Source: Sorangium cellulosum (GTDB lineage: Bacteria > Myxococcota_A > Polyangia > Polyangiales > Polyangiaceae). From it: 64,000 bases of DNA. Positions within the stretch are counted from its first letter, which is position 1; every line of letters begins with the position of its first letter. The position numbers and the translations under genes are program-made. Positions 26,542-38,375 of this stretch are shown here, one piece after another. The notes under the pieces were generated by a model that worked only from the letters and a program-made list of their open reading frames with translations, ran no database searches and had not been told where the DNA came from. Location of the stretch: the NCBI RefSeq assembly GCF_002950945.1, contig NZ_CP012673.1:6137001-6201000 (forward strand), written 5' to 3'.

Positions 26542-26547
26542 TATAAA
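26542..26547 (+). promoter_or_regulatory. -10-like TATAAA placed for a leaderless gmhA transcript
   Basis: TATAAA ends 6 nt before the ATG at 26554 in an A/T-rich stretch that stands out in this GC-rich sequence. There is no ribosome-binding site. Transcription would start at or next to the ATG. No good -35 hexamer is seen 17 bp upstream. Confidence 0.45.
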
Positions 26548-26553
26548 ATTACC

Positions 26554-27174
26554 ATGCCCCAGAGCACGCACGACTTCGTGGAAAAGTACCTGCGCGAGAC
26601 GGCCGAGATCGCCCTCGCGACGAGCCCGGAGGACATGGCTCGCGTCATCGAGATCCTGTTCGAGGCGTACCGGAACGACCGCACGATCTACACGTGCGGC
26701 AACGGCGGATCGGCCGCGAACGCGAGCCACCTCGCCTGCGACATCGCCAAGTTCACGTGGGTCGAAGGCAAGCGGCGCTTCAAGTGCACGTCGCTCTGCG
26801 ACAACGCGGCGCTGCTCAGCGCCCTGACCAACGACGTCGGCTTCAACCGGATCTTCCTCGAGCAGCTCGACGGCCGGCTCGGCGCGGGCGACGTCCTCGT
26901 CTGCCTGAGCGTGCACGGCGGCTCCGGGGCGGATCGCGCCGGGCCCTGGTCGCAGAACCTGGTGGCCGCCGCGGATTTCGCGAAGCGGTCCGGGGCGAAG
27001 GTGGTCGCGCTCGTCGGCTACGACGGCGGCGCCCTGCGCCAGATGGCCGACGCCAGCGTGATCGTGCCGCGGACGCGGGCCGGCTACACGTCGACGCCGC
27101 ACGTCGAGGGCTTCCACGAGGTCTATCACCACCTCATCTGCGAGCGGCTCCTCCAGCTCGTGGCCGAGAGCTGA
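26554..27174 (+). CDS. gmhA: Phosphoheptose isomerase (sedoheptulose 7-phosphate isomerase)
   Basis: A SIS-domain protein of 206 residues that isomerises sedoheptulose 7-phosphate to D-glycero-D-manno-heptose 7-phosphate, the first step of heptose synthesis. ETAEIALATSPEDMARVI is followed by TCGNGGSAANASHLACDI, the SIS phosphate loop. NDVGFNRIFLEQLDGRLG, CLSVHGGSG and the C-terminal HVEGFHEVYHHLICE carry the metal and catalytic His/Glu residues typical of GmhA. It starts 91 nt after hddA with its own -10-like element, so it may be transcribed separately as well. Confidence 0.88.
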   Translation: MPQSTHDFVEKYLRETAEIALATSPEDMARVIEILFEAYRNDRTIYTCGNGGSAANASHLACDIAKFTWVEGKRRFKCTSLCDNAALLSALTNDVGFNRIFLEQLDGRLGAGDVLVCLSVHGGSGADRAGPWSQNLVAAADFAKRSGAKVVALVGYDGGALRQMADASVIVPRTRAGYTSTPHVEGFHEVYHHLICERLLQLVAES

Positions 27175-27181
27175 GCGCCGC

Positions 27182-27793
27182 GTGACGACGAGGCGCGGGA
27201 TCCTGCTCGACCGCGACGGCACGTTGATCGACGTCGTGCGCGACGCCGAGCTCGGCGTCGTCGTGACGGCGTTCCACCCGGACCAGATCCGCCTCCTGCC
27301 CGGCGCGATCGAGGGGCTTCGGCGCCTCGCGGCCGCGGGGTTCCTGCTCGCGATCGCGACGAACCAGCCGGGCGCGGCGAAGGGGCAGGTCCCGTGGGCG
27401 GCGATCGAGCGCACCAACCGCGCGCTCGTCGACATGCTGCGCGACGCGGGCGTCGCGATCGCGGCGCTCGCGGCGTGCCCCCACCACCCGGACGGCGGCC
27501 CGGGCGGCGATCCGGCGCTGATCGGCCCCTGCGACTGCAGGAAGCCGCGGCCGGGCATGCTCACGACGATCGCGCGCGAGCTCGATCTCGACGTCGCGGC
27601 GAGCTGGATGATCGGCGACGCGGCGAGCGACGTGGCGGCCGCGCGCGCCGCGGGCATGCGAGCGGGGCTCCTCCTCGACCGGCGCCGCTGCGAGCTGTGC
27701 CCGCTCCGCGGCGAGGCCGACCTCCCCTGCCCCGATCGCGCGGCGCCGCGCCTCGACCTCCTGGCCGAGGAGATCCTCGCGGCGCGCGGCTGA
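27182..27793 (+). CDS. gmhB: D-glycero-D-manno-heptose 1,7-bisphosphate 7-phosphatase
   Basis: A HAD-IIIA phosphatase of 203 residues that removes the 7-phosphate of heptose 1,7-bisphosphate. The catalytic motif is ILLDRDGTLID, with motif II ATNQPGAAKG and motif IV WMIGDAASDV. The zinc loop CPHHPDGG followed by CDCRKPRPG is diagnostic for GmhB and its histidinol-phosphatase relatives. Start is GTG at 27182, seven nt after gmhA. Together with hddC, hddA and gmhA it completes GDP-D-glycero-alpha-D-manno-heptose synthesis, for lipopolysaccharide or a surface glycan. Confidence 0.9.
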   Translation: MTTRRGILLDRDGTLIDVVRDAELGVVVTAFHPDQIRLLPGAIEGLRRLAAAGFLLAIATNQPGAAKGQVPWAAIERTNRALVDMLRDAGVAIAALAACPHHPDGGPGGDPALIGPCDCRKPRPGMLTTIARELDLDVAASWMIGDAASDVAAARAAGMRAGLLLDRRRCELCPLRGEADLPCPDRAAPRLDLLAEEILAARG

Positions 27794-27829
27794 TCGCGCG
27801 CGGCGCGCCGACGCGTCGTCGCCGCGCCG

Positions 27830-29116
27830 CTACTTGTGCGCGAGCGGACCCACGAGCTCGGCGACGCGCTTCGACAGCGGGGGCTGGTTGTCGCTGCGCT
27901 TCGAGAGCGGCGCGCCCTCGGGCGAGAGGCGCAGGCAGGGCTCGGCGACGAACATCGCGAACGACGTGTACTCGTACAGCCACTGCGAGAGCATCGCCTC
28001 CGCCTTCGCGGCGCCGGCGATGAGCGTCGCGTTCTCGACGAGCTTCTCGGCGTCGAACGTCCCGTCCGCGGCGGGCCCCGCGCCGCGGAAGAGCGTGTCG
28101 TAGACGCCGACCCCGGCGGCGAAGGAGGCGAGCTGCCAGCGCACCTCGTCCCCCCGCTGGGCCCCGTCGACCGCGGAGAGGATCGACGCGATCGCCTCGT
28201 TGAAGAGCGCGATGCTGCCGGCGGCGCCCGTCGGCCCCGGCGCGCGCACCACCACGCGGCCGGACTGCACGAGCTGGAAGAGCGCCCGGGTGGTCTCGAA
28301 CTCTCCCTGCCCGGTCGCTCGCGACAGCTCCGCGACCGAGCGCTGCCCGTCGATGGCGTCGTACACCGCGCGGAGCTCGCCGGGCGGCGGGCCGCGATCC
28401 GGCACGCGCGCGGGCACGTGCTGGTCGGACGGGATCCGCTCGCGGAAGTAGCGCAGCTCGTCCATGCGGCGCACCCCCTCCATGAGCAGCGCGTGCACGG
28501 GCAGGTTCTGGCGGCTCGCGATCTGCTCCTCGTCGAAGCGATCGAGGAAGTAGAACATCCCCTCGGAGGCGAGCAGCACCTGGTAGGCGATCTCCTCCGC
28601 CTGCTTGCTGAGCAGCTGGTAGAGCCGCTCCCGCGGCACGAGGCCGCGCTTCACGGCCACCTCGCCGAAGCGCGCGTCCGGCGCGGTGGCGGCGAGCGTC
28701 TCGTAGATCTGGGCGCGCGAGAGCGCGCCGTACCGGTAGAGCACCTCGCCGATGCGCTCGCCCTCGACGCTCGATCGCGCCCCGACCGCGTGGCCGGGCT
28801 CGAAGAACAGCGACCGGCGCGCCGCGCCGTCGACCGCGACGAGCTCGCCGCTCCAGCCGGCTTGCCCGACGAGGGCCACGACGTCGCAGAGCGCGCCCGG
28901 CCCCGTGATCTGCCCGGCGAGCCGGAGCGCCGCGCCCGTCTCCGCGTCGCCCGCGACCTCCTTGCCGACGTGGCGCATCACGACGAGGTGCTCGGGCGCG
29001 GGCAAGAGCTCGAACATCCCTTGCCGCGCGCGCAGGAGCTTGCTCGAGCGCAGGTCGAGGGGGTGAGCCGTCCCGGTCGCATCGATGCGCACGAGGGAAT
29101 TGCGCTCTTCGCTCAT
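27830..29116 (-). CDS. DUF4388 (PATAN)-like regulatory protein
   Basis: A 428-residue soluble protein. Its middle has repeats of the type seen in DUF4388/PATAN proteins, which are common in myxobacteria and sit on signalling proteins: IGEVLYRYGALSRAQIYETLA, FGEVAVKRGLVPRERLYQLL, then AYQVLLASEGMFYFLDRFD and ALLMEGVRRMDELRYF. The N-terminal 80 residues are less typical. Residues 250-300 look like a winged helix (AELSRATGQGEFETTRALFQLVQSGRVVV). The C-terminus is mostly helical. It probably acts in a signalling or regulatory assembly; the partner is unknown. TATAAA on the minus strand at 29132-29127 lies 10 nt before the ATG at 29116, so the mRNA would have almost no leader. Confidence 0.75.
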   Translation of the reverse strand: MSEERNSLVRIDATGTAHPLDLRSSKLLRARQGMFELLPAPEHLVVMRHVGKEVAGDAETGAALRLAGQITGPGALCDVVALVGQAGWSGELVAVDGAARRSLFFEPGHAVGARSSVEGERIGEVLYRYGALSRAQIYETLAATAPDARFGEVAVKRGLVPRERLYQLLSKQAEEIAYQVLLASEGMFYFLDRFDEEQIASRQNLPVHALLMEGVRRMDELRYFRERIPSDQHVPARVPDRGPPPGELRAVYDAIDGQRSVAELSRATGQGEFETTRALFQLVQSGRVVVRAPGPTGAAGSIALFNEAIASILSAVDGAQRGDEVRWQLASFAAGVGVYDTLFRGAGPAADGTFDAEKLVENATLIAGAAKAEAMLSQWLYEYTSFAMFVAEPCLRLSPEGAPLSKRSDNQPPLSKRVAELVGPLAHK

Positions 29117-29257
29117 CTCCGCGTTTTTTATACCAGCATCCCGGGCGGTCCACGACCGGCCTCTGACACGTCGCGCGCCGGCCAGCGCGGCGCGCTCGTG
29201 GCCGCCGCGGCGCGCGCTCCGCTCGCCCGCGTGCGCTGGCCGCCGCGGCGCGCGTGC

Positions 29258-29263
29258 TAACGT
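29258..29263 (+). promoter_or_regulatory. -10-like hexamer before the MoxR gene
   Basis: TAACGT ends 6 nt before the GTG at 29270, with no ribosome-binding site between. It shares the spacing of the TAGAAA and TATAAA elements at 11448 and 26542. Confidence 0.35.
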
Positions 29264-29269
29264 CCCGCC

Positions 29270-30272
29270 GTGACGACCCCTCCTGTTCACGACGGCGGCG
29301 GCGCGCCCGGAGGGCGGCGCGCCCCCGGGGATCTCCCGGCCTCCGCGGCCGAGCTCGACGCGCGCCTCGCGGCGGCCCGCTACATCTCCGACCCGGCGAC
29401 GTCGCTCTCGCTCTGGCTCGCCCTCCGGATGGATCGCCCGCTCCTGCTCGAGGGGCCCGCGGGCGTCGGCAAGACCGATCTCGCCCGCGCCGCGGCCGAG
29501 GCGCTCGGCCGCGGGCTCATCCGGCTCCAGTGCTACGAGGGGCTCGACGAGGCGAAGGCGCTGTACGAGTGGGACTACGCGAAGCAGATGCTCTACACGC
29601 AGCTCCTGCGCGACGCCGTCGCGAAGGAGGTCGCCGGCGCGGCGAGCCTCTCGGAGGCCGCCCGCGCCATCGCGGGGAGCGAGGCGTCGTTCTTCAGCGA
29701 GCACTTCCTGATCGCGCGCCCCCTGCTCGCCGCGCTGCGGAGCGCCGCGCCGGTCGTCCTCCTCATCGACGAGGTCGATCGCGCGGACCCGGAATTCGAG
29801 GCGTTCCTGCTCGAGGTGCTCTCCGAGATGCAGGTCACGATCCCCGAGCTCGGCACGATCCGCGCCGCGCACCCGCCGCTCGTCCTGCTCACGACGAACG
29901 CGACGCGCGAGATGACCGAGGCGCTGCGGCGCCGCTGCCTGCACGCGTTCCTCGACTACCCGCCCCCGTCGCGCGAGGTCGCGATCCTGAAGGTCGCGAT
30001 CCCGGGGATCGAGGCCCGCCTCGCCGCGCAGATCGTCGCGTTCGTCGGCGCGCTCAGGGCCATGGATCTGCGCAAGTCGCCGGCCATCAGCGAGACGCTC
30101 GACTGGGCGCGCGCGCTGCTCCTGCTCGGCAGGAGCGCGCTCACGCCGGAGGTCGCCCGCGACACGCTCGGCGTCCTGCTCAAGCACCAGCGCGACCGGA
30201 GCGACGCCGAGGCCAGGCTCGGGGCCCTCGTGAGGGCCGCCGAGCAGGCGCCGGCGGCCGAGCAGGCGCCGG

Positions 30273-30280
<8 letters not shown>
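29270..30280 (+). CDS. MoxR-family AAA+ ATPase
   Basis: A 336-residue AAA+ ATPase of the MoxR/CoxD group, which acts as a chaperone for metalloproteins or as a remodeller with VWA-domain partners. Walker A is GPAGVGKT at 62-69, Walker B VVLLIDEVDRADPEFE, sensor 1 LVLLTTNATREM, and the arginine-finger region RRRCLHAF. The C-terminal lid ends in an Ala/Glu tail (APAAEQAPAT). No VWA gene lies next to it, so its client is unknown. It starts at GTG 29270 and its last eight bases overlap the 3' end of the convergent dnaE. Confidence 0.88.
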
Positions 30281-33911
<3,631 letters not shown>

Positions 33912-34157
33912 GGCGGGCTTCCAGGGTGGTTCTCATCGCAATCCAATCCAGGAAAGATCGATGTTCGTGGAGAACATGATCCGACGGTGCTTGGGCGAGC
34001 GGGGCGAGTGGCCCGGGCTTGCCGGCGAGCTCACACATAGCGCATTGCGCAGCCGGGATCGCCCTTGATGAGCCGCGCGAGCCGGCGCTAGCATGTGCGC
34101 GCGTTTGCTGAACACTGCCGATTTGTCGTGGGGTGGGGTTTCCAGAAAGAGAGGTCG

Positions 34158-35262
34158 ATGATGCGTCATTCCTGTATCGCCGTCGCGGGCTATTTCGCGA
34201 TCGCGCTCCTGTCTCTGGCCGGGTGCGGCGCCGACGAGAAGGCTCCTGCGGATGAAGAGCCCGACATGGGCCAGCCCCCCCGCCCCTGGGCCGCAGCAGG
34301 CCGGTGACGGCGCGGGCGTCGCGCTCGCCATCGACCGGCTCTTCCTCGGCGAGGTCGACCGCGACGGCGCGAAGACGCCCGGGAGCTGGAAGCAGTTCGG
34401 CTTCAACCTCGACGGCAAGGTGTCCAGCGCCGCCTCGGAGGACCTCTGCAGGCCTGTCGCCGGCGCGACCCCCGCCGATGTCTATCCGGACGGCGACGAC
34501 GGGATCGACAACTCCTTCGGAAAGAACATCGTCGGCCTGATCTCGAACTTCCTCGGCGATCCGTCGACCGAGGTGACCAAGGCCATCGCCAACGGCGATT
34601 TCACGGTGATCCTGAAGATCGACCAGCTCGGCGCGCAGTCGTCCTACAACCCGCTCACCGCGAAGCTCTACGGCGGCGCCACGCTGGGCGGGGCGCCCAC
34701 CTGGAACGGCACCGACGAGTGGCCCGTCGTCCCGGAGCTGCTCGAGGACGGGCAGGACATCGACAGCGCCAAGGTCGTGTTCCCGAACAGCTACGTCGTC
34801 GACAACACCTGGGTGTCGGGCCCCCAGACCCAGGGCACGTTCAAGCTGAACCTGACGACCGCGGGCAAGAACATCGGCCTCACGATCAGCAACGTGAGGA
34901 TCGCGATGGAGCTCGCGCAGGATCACAAGAGCGCGGTCAAAGGCACCATCGCGGGCGTGCTCGAGACGGACGTGCTCGTCGAGGAGCTGCGCAGCGTCAT
35001 CGGCACCGTCCAGCCGGCCCTCTGCGAGGGCACGACGCTCGAGGGGGTGCTCGATCAGATCCGCGCCACATCGGACATCATGAAGGACGGCAGCCAGGAT
35101 CCGAGCCAGGAGTGCAATGCCATCTCCATCGGCATCGGGTTCACGGCGAAAGAGGTCCAGCTGGGCGACATCGCGCCCCCCGCCGAGAACACCAGCGTCC
35201 CGTGCGGAACGGCGCCGTCGGACGGCGAGCCCTCCGACGGCGAGCCGTCGGACGGCGTCTAG
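34158..35262 (+). CDS. Lipoprotein interrupted by a one-base shift in a C7 tract
   Basis: The frame starting at ATG 34158 (AGAGG upstream) gives a clean lipoprotein signal, LLSLAGC with Cys23, then an acidic segment, and stops at 34305-34307. The next frame is open from 34252 to the TAG at 35260-35262 and reads as a well-behaved 300-residue domain (VALAIDRLFLGEVDRDG, FGKNIVGLISNFLG, KLNLTTAGKNIGLTISNVRI) ending in PSDGE repeats. The frames meet at seven C residues at 34275-34281; removing one C fuses them into about 367 residues. It could be a real mutation, a phase-variable tract or a sequence error. Family unknown; the domain looks strand-rich. Confidence 0.7.
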
Positions 35263-35739
35263 GTCGCAGCGCGACTCCGATCCATCCCGAGCGGCGGTGA
35301 GACCAAGGAGCCCTCGACCCCGGGCTCCTCGGGCGTCTTCCCGCCGCCGCTCAGACCGGCTCAGGGCGGCCGGCAGCGCGCAGGCTGTGAAGCCGGCAGC
35401 GGTCGGCACGTGAAGATCGTGCTCCTGCATGAGCCGTCGGGCGCCCTGTAAGCGTCTCAAGAAGCAACCCCGCCCGTCCAGGGTACGCGCTCGGGCGCCA
35501 GGCGCCTCCACGGCGGTGCTTTGTCGGTCTGTCACCCCCGGGCGCGGGGTCCGCGAAGGCGCCGCCTTCCGGGTTTCGTTCGTCCCGACTTTTCGCTAGA
35601 AGGCGGCATCGCCCGAGGCGCCCAGCACGCAAATTCCCGATGGCGGTGAAGATTCGTGGCGAGCTGCCGTCCAAGGGCGTCAGCCCGACGGGTTGCCGAA
35701 GCGAGCTCTGGCTCGTGCCCTCAGAGGAGAACAAGGTCC
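35263..35739. other. Intergenic region upstream of the OmpA-like lipoprotein
   Basis: 477 bp. It begins with the hairpin at 35307-35328. No gene is convincingly supported; a 35-codon frame at 35640-35747 overlaps the next start but has no ribosome site. The promoter of the OmpA-like gene should lie in the second half. Confidence 0.4.
35307..35328 (+). terminator. Terminator-like hairpin after the C7 lipoprotein
   Basis: GGAGCCC (35307-35313) pairs with GGGCTCC (35322-35328) around an 8-nt loop, 45 nt after the stop. No U-tract. Confidence 0.4.
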
Positions 35740-36363
35740 ATGCGTAGATACGTCGCTTCCGTTCTGTGCGCCGTGATGATGGTTGGCGCTGCCGCCGCGA
35801 CGGCGGGTTGCACGGCCAGCGCCTCGTTCAAGAGCGGCGGCGAGGCGAAGGCGCCGCCGCCGCCGCCTCCCGCTCCGGAGCCCGCGCCCGAGCCGAAGGA
35901 GGAGAAGAAGCCTCGCCCGCGCTTCAAGATGACGTTCAAGCTGAAGGGCAAAGAGGTCCAGCTGCCCGGCCCGGTCGTCTTCGAGACGAACAGCGACAGG
36001 CTCCTGCCCGAGAGCGACGAGGTGCTCGGCATCGTCGACGACTTCCTGAAGCAGCGGAAGGACGTCACCCTGCTCCGCATCGAGGGCCACACCGACTCGG
36101 ACGGCGAGGACGCGCTGAACCAGACGCTCTCGGAGAAGCGCGCGATGTCGGTCGCGCGCTGGCTCGTCGCCAAGGGCCACGACTGCAAGCGCTTCATCGC
36201 CGTCGGCTTCGGCGAGACGAAGCCGGTCGCCGACAACAACACCCCCGATGGCAAGGCCCAGAACCGCCGCACCGGGTTCTTCATCGCGGCCGTCAACGGC
36301 AAGGCGGCCGACGGCGAGCCGGTGGACGGCGGCGGCAAGGTCGCCGGCGACGCCTGCAAGTGA
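35740..36363 (+). CDS. OmpA-family lipoprotein
   Basis: A 207-residue envelope protein. The signal peptide has VGAAAATAGC with Cys24 as probable lipid site. A Pro/Ala/Glu/Lys linker (PPPPPPAPEPAPEPKEE) spans the periplasm. The OmpA-C domain at about 75-190 has VVFETNSDRLLPESDEVL, IEGHTDSDGEDALNQTLSEKRAMSV and NRRTGFFI. The conserved Asp in GHTDSDG and Arg in NRRTGF are the usual diaminopimelate-binding residues, so it should anchor the outer membrane to peptidoglycan (Pal-like). ATG 35740 has AAGG 4 nt upstream. No tol genes are adjacent. Confidence 0.87.
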   Translation: MRRYVASVLCAVMMVGAAAATAGCTASASFKSGGEAKAPPPPPPAPEPAPEPKEEKKPRPRFKMTFKLKGKEVQLPGPVVFETNSDRLLPESDEVLGIVDDFLKQRKDVTLLRIEGHTDSDGEDALNQTLSEKRAMSVARWLVAKGHDCKRFIAVGFGETKPVADNNTPDGKAQNRRTGFFIAAVNGKAADGEPVDGGGKVAGDACK

Positions 36364-36390
36364 CGGCGTAAAGCTCGCGCGCGCGCCGGA

Positions 36391-36417
36391 CGGCTCGCCC
36401 GGATCGCGGGCGAGCCG
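36391..36417 (+). terminator. Perfect hairpin after the OmpA-like gene
   Basis: An 11-bp inverted repeat (CGGCTCGCCCG at 36391-36401 with CGGGCGAGCCG at 36407-36417) around a 5-nt loop, 27 nt after the stop. No U-tract. Confidence 0.55.
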
Positions 36418-36558
36418 CGGCGCGCCCGCGGGCCCGGGGCTGACCGGCTCGTCACCGATCCAGGCGGCGACGCACGTGTGTGCCGGCGCCTGGCTCGGCC
36501 CCCTCTCCTTCTTCGCTTGCCTCCCCCCTGTTCTTCAGTATCGGTACGGCTCGACCCC

Positions 36559-37002
36559 ATGCCGAGACGTCACGACAGCGCCCTGGCTCGCCTCCTCTAC
36601 ACAGCCGTCCTCGCCGCCGGGCTCCTCGGATGCGACCCAGGATCGGGCGACGTCCGCCAGTGGACGCCGGCCGATCACGATCCGCCGAGCCCCAACGAGA
36701 ATCAGGGCGGCAAGGTCGCCGCGCGGCCGGTCGCCTCGACCGAGACCGACCCAGGGCTGATCGAGCTCGCCTGGCAACGGAACTGCGCCAGCTGTCACGG
36801 CCGGGCCGGCCGCGGCGATGGTCCCCAGGGGCCGATGGTCCGCGCCCCCGATCTCACCAACGCCGCGTGGCAGGAGCGGGTGACCGACGCGCAGATGGCC
36901 GAGACGATCAAGAAGGGCAAGGACAAGATGCCCGCGTTCGATCTGCCCCAGCCGGTGATCGACGGCCTGGTGAAGCGCATCCGGTCCAGCCGAGCCCGCT
37001 GA
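36559..37002 (+). CDS. Cytochrome c family lipoprotein
   Basis: A 147-residue exported mono-heme protein. The lipobox is AGLLGC with Cys25. The heme site is CASCH (Cys76, Cys79, His80), and the Met of MPAFD near residue 125 is the likely sixth ligand. The segment GRAGRGDGPQGPMVRAPDLTNAAWQ fits the cytochrome c class-I/cbb3-type fold. It would carry electrons in the periplasm, tethered to a membrane. No oxidase or reductase genes are next to it, so its partner is unknown. The next gene, 86 nt downstream, encodes a membrane-anchored protein and may belong to the same transcript. Confidence 0.88.
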   Translation: MPRRHDSALARLLYTAVLAAGLLGCDPGSGDVRQWTPADHDPPSPNENQGGKVAARPVASTETDPGLIELAWQRNCASCHGRAGRGDGPQGPMVRAPDLTNAAWQERVTDAQMAETIKKGKDKMPAFDLPQPVIDGLVKRIRSSRAR

Positions 37003-37088
37003 CGCCGGGCGTGGGAGTGCGGCGCGTAATTTGACAGCCCTCCTGCGTCCGGCCACGTTGCCCCCGAGCACGACGTGACCTCAGCCCG

Positions 37089-37532
37089 ATGAGCTCGACC
37101 TCTCCCGAAGAACATCCGCAGGCGCCCGACGAACAGCGGACCGAGCCGGTCGAACGGCCGCCCTGGACGAGGCGCTTCGCCCCTCTCCTTCTCATCGCGG
37201 GAGTGCTGCTTGGGGGGCGCATCCTCTTCAGCGAGGTCCCCGAGGAGCGCGAGGTCGAGCTGCGGCTGGATGAAGCGGCGACCGTCGTGCAGCTCGACGT
37301 GACGTGGACCGATCGCTCGTCGGGCGACGGCGACGCTGCTGCGACGCCGGTCCACGGCAGCACGTGGCGCTTCGCCGAGGGGACGGCGCCGCGGTCGGTC
37401 GTCTCGAAGGTGCGGCTCCCCGATGGCCGCTACGACCTCGAGATCGCCGTGGACAGGAGCGGCGGTCGCGACACCACACACCGCGCCGTCACCCTCGGGG
37501 ACGCTGACAAGATCACGCTCCCCGTGCGCTGA
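37089..37532 (+). CDS. Single-pass membrane-anchored hypothetical protein
   Basis: A 147-residue protein with a charged, Pro/Glu-rich cytosolic start, one membrane helix at about 31-46 (FAPLLLIAGVLLGGRIL) and a C-terminal extracytoplasmic domain of strands (EVELRLDEAATVVQLDVTW, STWRFAEG, YDLEIAVDRSG). The domain looks like a small beta-sandwich. No family is recognised. It follows the cytochrome c gene by 86 nt and its stop is immediately followed by the 18-bp minisatellite at 37542. Confidence 0.65.
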   Translation: MSSTSPEEHPQAPDEQRTEPVERPPWTRRFAPLLLIAGVLLGGRILFSEVPEEREVELRLDEAATVVQLDVTWTDRSSGDGDAAATPVHGSTWRFAEGTAPRSVVSKVRLPDGRYDLEIAVDRSGGRDTTHRAVTLGDADKITLPVR

Positions 37533-38102
37533 GCCGCGACCGCGACCTGGGTCGGCGCCGCAACCTGGGTCGGCGCCGCAACCTGGGTCGGCGCCGCAAC
37601 CTGGGTCGGCGCCGCAACCTGGGTCGGCGTCGCAACCTGGGTCGGCGTCGCAACCTGGGTCGGCGCCGCAACCTGGGTCGGCGCGGCGGCGCCCCGCGGG
37701 CGGCAGCCGACCGGCGCACGAGGCCGTTGACTCCCGGAAACCGATAAGCAAGGCACCGCCGTGAGTTGGGCCCGTGTCCCTGAAGCACCACCTCGCGTCC
37801 AGCAGGCCGCGCGCCACCGGTGAGGCGACAGCTTCGACTTCGATAACAAGGCGTTGTTTTCGTTCGCTTTTTTGTGTACTCAGCGGCGGCGGTTCGGACA
37901 GGAATGGAATTTGAGAACGAATTCCCTTGATGCATTCCCCCGGAAGCCGCTACTTCTTGGCCCGCAGCAGCAGGGCGTGGCACCTTATCCTACAACCACT
38001 TACACGCTCTGACCGGGACCAACGAGATGCATCGTGGCGCCCCCCGGAAGGGAGCGACCAGGCGGCCGTTACAGTGCCGCTGGAAGCGGAGAAGGAGAAC
38101 CG
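37533..38102. other. Non-coding region with minisatellite and A/T-rich island
   Basis: 570 bp. It contains the eight-copy 18-bp array at 37542-37685 and, from about 37830 to 37940, the most A/T-rich stretch of the window. That stretch includes a small hairpin (AACAA/TTGTT) followed by TTTTTT, and a 6-bp inverted repeat GGAATT/AATTCC at 37906-37925. No gene is supported, although open frames run through the repeat because its unit is a multiple of three. Confidence 0.5.
37542..37685. repeat. 18-bp minisatellite, eight copies
   Basis: Eight head-to-tail units of GCAACCTGGGTCGGCGCC from 37542 to 37685. The first copy has one change, copies five and six carry GTC in place of GCC, and the last has one change. 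There are no spacers, so it is not a CRISPR array. It begins 9 nt after the stop of the upstream gene. Confidence 0.92.
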
Positions 38103-38282
38103 ATGAGGATCACCCCGTGGTATCTGGCTGCGCTCGCCCCGTTCGCTGCCATTGGTTGCAGTGGCGCCTACCTCGGCCACGCCGCCGTGGTGGCGTTGAC
38201 GGTCGGCATCTTCCTCGGGACCCTCTCGCTCGGCCGCACGCCGAGCTCCCGTCCTGCCCCACCGAACGCCCCTGTCTCCTGA
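38103..38282 (+). CDS. Small two-helix membrane protein upstream of the RelA/SpoT-like gene
   Basis: A 59-residue protein with an excellent ribosome site (GAAGGAGAACCG before the ATG at 38103). Two hydrophobic segments (YLAALAPFAAIGCSGAYLG and AAVVALTVGIFLGTLSL) form a probable hairpin in the membrane, followed by a Pro/Ser-rich tail. The first segment could also be a lipoprotein signal (AAIGC), which would leave one helix. No family is recognised. It ends 93 bp before the RelA/SpoT-like gene on the same strand and may be cotranscribed with it. Confidence 0.7.
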   Translation: MRITPWYLAALAPFAAIGCSGAYLGHAAVVALTVGIFLGTLSLGRTPSSRPAPPNAPVS

Positions 38283-38375
38283 CTTCCTCCTCCAGCTGCC
38301 TCCTGCTTCGCGTCGAGGCGACCCTTTCCCAAGCGCTCACCCGCCCTGGCGCTTACGCTCGGGGGCCGTGAGATC

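Noticed and set aside
35640..35747. 35-codon frame overlapping the start of the OmpA-like gene
   Set aside because: It could be an upstream frame that couples translation, but it lacks a ribosome site, and nothing else supports it.
37542..37685. CRISPR-like array
   Set aside because: Units are adjacent without unique spacers, and no cas genes are present.
37423..37764. Open frames through the 18-bp minisatellite, both strands
   Set aside because: They stay open only because the unit is a multiple of three. Starts are poor and the flanks look non-coding.
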